A stretch of 15,730 nt of DNA. Source: CAZRIP01 sp964600165 (GTDB taxonomy: Bacteria > Elusimicrobiota > Elusimicrobia > UBA1565 > UBA9628). Location: contig CAZRIP010000096.1 of NCBI GenBank assembly GCA_964600165.1, positions 1-15,730 of the forward strand, read 5' to 3'. Made by a program: the position numbers and the translations under genes. Under the pieces are notes generated by a model, which was given only the letters and a program-made list of their open reading frames with translations, was not told the DNA's origin and ran no database searches. Shown here one piece after another: positions 14,007 through 15,730 of the stretch (its first letter is position 1; the number at the start of each line of letters is the position of its first letter).

Positions 14007-14983
14007 AGCCCGCGGGCGCGCAGGTCGTGGATCTGGATGATGCCGACCGACCGCCGCCCTTCGCTCACAACCGGAAGGACGTTGAAGGGGTTGCCGCGGC
14101 CCTCCATAATCTCTACGGCGCGGACGGCCAGCGCTCGTTGGGAGATCGTCGTCGGCCGCGGGTTCATGATCTTGCGCACCGACAAGGTTCGGATGTCCTT
14201 GCCCTGCTCAAGGCAGCGCCGGATATCGAAATCGGTGATGAGGCCGACGAGGCGGCCGCGCGCGTCGACTACGTTGACGGCGCCGGCGCGCTTGCGCGTG
14301 AGCTCGACGAGCATCTCGCTCACAGGGACTCCCACGTGTACGATAGGGTTTTCCTCACCCGAGCGCATGATATCCTCGACCGTGAGCGTCAACCGTCGTC
14401 CAATTCTTCCGCCGGGATGGTTTTGTGCGAAGCTCTCGCGCGTGAAGCCGCGCACGCGCATGAGCGCCACCGCCAGGGCGTCGCCCACGGCCAGCGCCGC
14501 CGTCGTGCTGCATGTCGGTGCGAGGTTGTGCGGGCAGGCTTCGGCGTCGATCGGCGTCAGGAGCGTGATCGCCGCGGCCTCCGCGAGGGTTGAGTGCGGG
14601 TTGGCGGTGACCGCGATGACCTTGGCGCCCACCGAGCGTAGTCGCGGCAGAAGGGCGTTGAGCTCATCTGACTCGCCCGACTTGCCGATGGCGACGACGA
14701 CGTCGCCCTTGCGCACGAGCCCGAGTCCTCCATGCAGCGCCTCGGTGGGGTCGAGGTGGATCGCGGGCGTCCCGGTGGAAGACAGAGTGGCTGCGATCTT
14801 TTGCGCGACCAACCCCGACTTGCCGACGCCGGTCAGCAGCACCTTCCCCTTGCAGGCGGCGAGCAGTCGGACCGCTTGGGCGTAGGCGCCGTCGACGGCC
14901 GAGCCGAGGCGGGCCAGGGTCCGGGCCTCGAGGCGAAGGACACGGCGCAGTTCGCGGGTGATCGCGGCGTTGGAAAGGCTCAC
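14003..14983 (-). CDS. kdsD: KdsD/KpsF/GutQ-family arabinose-5-phosphate isomerase
   Basis: A 326-residue enzyme close in length to E. coli KdsD (328), expected to interconvert ribulose-5-phosphate and arabinose-5-phosphate at the start of Kdo synthesis. The SIS domain (about 30-180) has TGVGKSG at 51-57, EALHGGLG at 81-88, GKSGESDE at 100-107, LTPIDAEACPHNLAPTCST at 142-160 and QNHPGG at 187-192, which includes the catalytic-site histidine region. Two CBS domains fill about 200-326 (VEDIMRSG, VVDARGRLVGLITDFDIRR, VRKIMN). The frame is open to 15673, but that stretch is the flippase gene read in another frame; GTG at 14983 overlaps the flippase stop as GTGA and gives the normal N-terminus. 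A TAGAAT lies 10 nt upstream. KdsA, KdsB and KdsC are not in the window, so its link to this glycan locus is by operon position only. Confidence 0.92.
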   Translation of the reverse strand: MSLSNAAITRELRRVLRLEARTLARLGSAVDGAYAQAVRLLAACKGKVLLTGVGKSGLVAQKIAATLSSTGTPAIHLDPTEALHGGLGLVRKGDVVVAIGKSGESDELNALLPRLRSVGAKVIAVTANPHSTLAEAAAITLLTPIDAEACPHNLAPTCSTTAALAVGDALAVALMRVRGFTRESFAQNHPGGRIGRRLTLTVEDIMRSGEENPIVHVGVPVSEMLVELTRKRAGAVNVVDARGRLVGLITDFDIRRCLEQGKDIRTLSVRKIMNPRPTTISQRALAVRAVEIMEGRGNPFNVLPVVSEGRRSVGIIQIHDLRARGL

Positions 14984-15730
14984 GGCTGCGTCGATTCTAC
15001 CATTTCGGGCCCGATGGCCGCATAGCAGCCGAGTCCGAGCACGTAGCCTCCGACGAGGGCCGCCGCGGCGCCCATGATGCCCCAGCGTGGGATCAAGATT
15101 AGGCTCAAGGCCACATTGCCGCCGGCCGCGACGAGGGCTCCGGCCACCGAGACGCGCAAGCCGCCGAGGTCGCGCGCTGCGTAGAGCGCGGCCGCGACGC
15201 CATGGACGAGGATCAGCGTCGCCGCTGCGGCGAACGCGAGGATCCACGCCGGGTCGAGCGGGTATTGGCGTCCGAAGAGCGCTATGCCGAGAGTGGAGAC
15301 CCCCGCGAAGATGACAAACGCCGCGGCCGCGGCGGACACGCGCCAGCGCCGAAACTCGCGCCAAGCGCGTGCTTGGTCGGCCGGCCGGCTGGCGAGAGGG
15401 ACGATGACGGCGCCCGCCACGGTCAATAGCGCCAGGCTCAACTGGGCGGAAGACGTGAAGTAGGCCGAGAACACGCCGACGTCGAAAGCCTCGAAACGGC
15501 GATGGAGGATCAGCCTGCCGGGCGCGACGACGCAGGCCGTCGTCAGCAGGTTCATTGAGGCGAGAGCGGCGTAACCCAAAACGCGTTGGAGAGGCTCTCG
15601 GTCGAGACACGGCCGCAGGTCGCGGCGCGCCGGCCAAAGCGCGAACGCGGACGCGAGGGTGAGAGCGATACAAAGAGGCCAGATCATGGCGCGGAAGTCG
15701 TGCCGCCCCGTCGCATAGAATCCGATGAGC
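14980..15730 (-). CDS. Polysaccharide/lipid-linked oligosaccharide flippase, C-terminal part (Wzx/MurJ-like)
   Basis: The gene enters from the right edge (its N-terminus is missing) and ends with TGA at 14980-14982; about 249 residues are seen. The frame is open upstream of the ATG at 15687 (LIGFYATGRHDFRA), so that ATG is internal. The visible part has about six hydrophobic helices with a FYATGRHD loop, short Arg-rich cytoplasmic loops, and a C-terminal segment (LSLILIPRWGIMGAAAALVGGY) that is characteristic of the MOP/MATE-type polysaccharide transporter superfamily, where NxxLxPxxGxxGAA is recurrent. It probably moves a lipid-linked glycan across the inner membrane. It leads the right-hand operon with a GTGA overlap to kdsD. 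Confidence 0.82.
   Translation of the reverse strand, partial: LIGFYATGRHDFRAMIWPLCIALTLASAFALWPARRDLRPCLDREPLQRVLGYAALASMNLLTTACVVAPGRLILHRRFEAFDVGVFSAYFTSSAQLSLALLTVAGAVIVPLASRPADQARAWREFRRWRVSAAAAAFVIFAGVSTLGIALFGRQYPLDPAWILAFAAAATLILVHGVAAALYAARDLGGLRVSVAGALVAAGGNVALSLILIPRWGIMGAAAALVGGYVLGLGCYAAIGPEMVESTQP
14994..14999 (-). promoter_or_regulatory. Extended -10-like element before kdsD (TGGTAGAAT)
   Basis: On the minus strand TAGAAT is preceded by TGG, forming an extended -10 (TGnTAnAAT), 10 nt before the GTG at 14983 and within the last flippase codons. Possible internal promoter for kdsD and the two GT-C genes. Confidence 0.35.

Noticed and set aside
14984..15673. Long N-terminal extension of kdsD (open to 15673)
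   Set aside because: The region codes for flippase helices in the other frame, the extension is Arg/Pro/Gly-rich, and GTG at 14983 gives the normal KdsD length.
1..15730. CRISPR arrays, tRNA or rRNA genes, insertion sequences, toxin or defence systems
   Set aside because: No direct-repeat arrays, cloverleaf-like sequences, transposase motifs or terminal inverted repeats were seen, and the window is filled by conserved glycan genes.

Overview
The window is a gene-dense, GC-rich piece of a bacterial cell-surface glycan locus. Almost every base is coding, neighbouring genes overlap by 1 to 24 bases, and the only real intergenic region is about 92 bp (6821-6912). No rRNA, tRNA, mobile element or CRISPR was seen. 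The taxon cannot be fixed from this sequence. The GC-rich coding, near-leaderless TATAAT/TAGAAT starts and mix of families would suit an uncultivated Gram-negative-type lineage such as Elusimicrobiota, but that is a guess. A KdsD-type sugar-phosphate isomerase (Kdo pathway) fits an outer-membrane, LPS-bearing cell.

Layout: (1) 1-246 (+) is the C-terminal end of an unidentified protein. (2) 247-6820 (-) is a six-gene operon read right to left: Gfo/Idh/MocA oxidoreductase, PLP sugar aminotransferase (AT2), CMP-nonulosonate cytidylyltransferase (NeuA/LegF type), second aminotransferase (AT1), B12-binding radical SAM enzyme, and a GtrB/ArnC-like GT2 glycosyltransferase with two C-terminal membrane helices. 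(3) 6821-6912 is a divergent promoter region. (4) 6913-11262 (+) is a four-gene operon: hydrolysing UDP-sugar 2-epimerase (NeuC/LegG type), NeuD/PglD-like acyltransferase, an unusual CBS-pair/SDR fusion, and a third aminotransferase (AT3). (5) 11239-15730 (-) is a third operon, convergent with the second: a Wzx-like flippase (cut by the window edge), KdsD-like arabinose-5-phosphate isomerase, and two multi-pass GT-C-type membrane glycosyltransferases.

How the genes may work together (inference): the hydrolysing 2-epimerase, NeuD-like acyltransferase, an aminotransferase and the CMP-sugar synthetase match most steps of a sialic/legionaminic-type nonulosonic acid pathway. The condensing synthase (NeuB/LegI) and an obvious 4,6-dehydratase (LegB) are not in the window and should lie nearby if the pathway is complete. 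Two further aminotransferases, a Gfo/Idh oxidoreductase, the CBS-SDR fusion and the B12 radical SAM enzyme are more than a standard pathway needs, so a heavily modified sugar is likely. The GT2 enzyme could make a polyprenyl-phosphate sugar, the GT-C proteins could use such a donor on the periplasmic side, and the flippase could export lipid-linked glycan.

The points most worth following up are the CBS-pair/SDR fusion, the B12 radical SAM enzyme embedded in this operon, and the recurrent -10-like hexamer 7-11 nt before five start codons.
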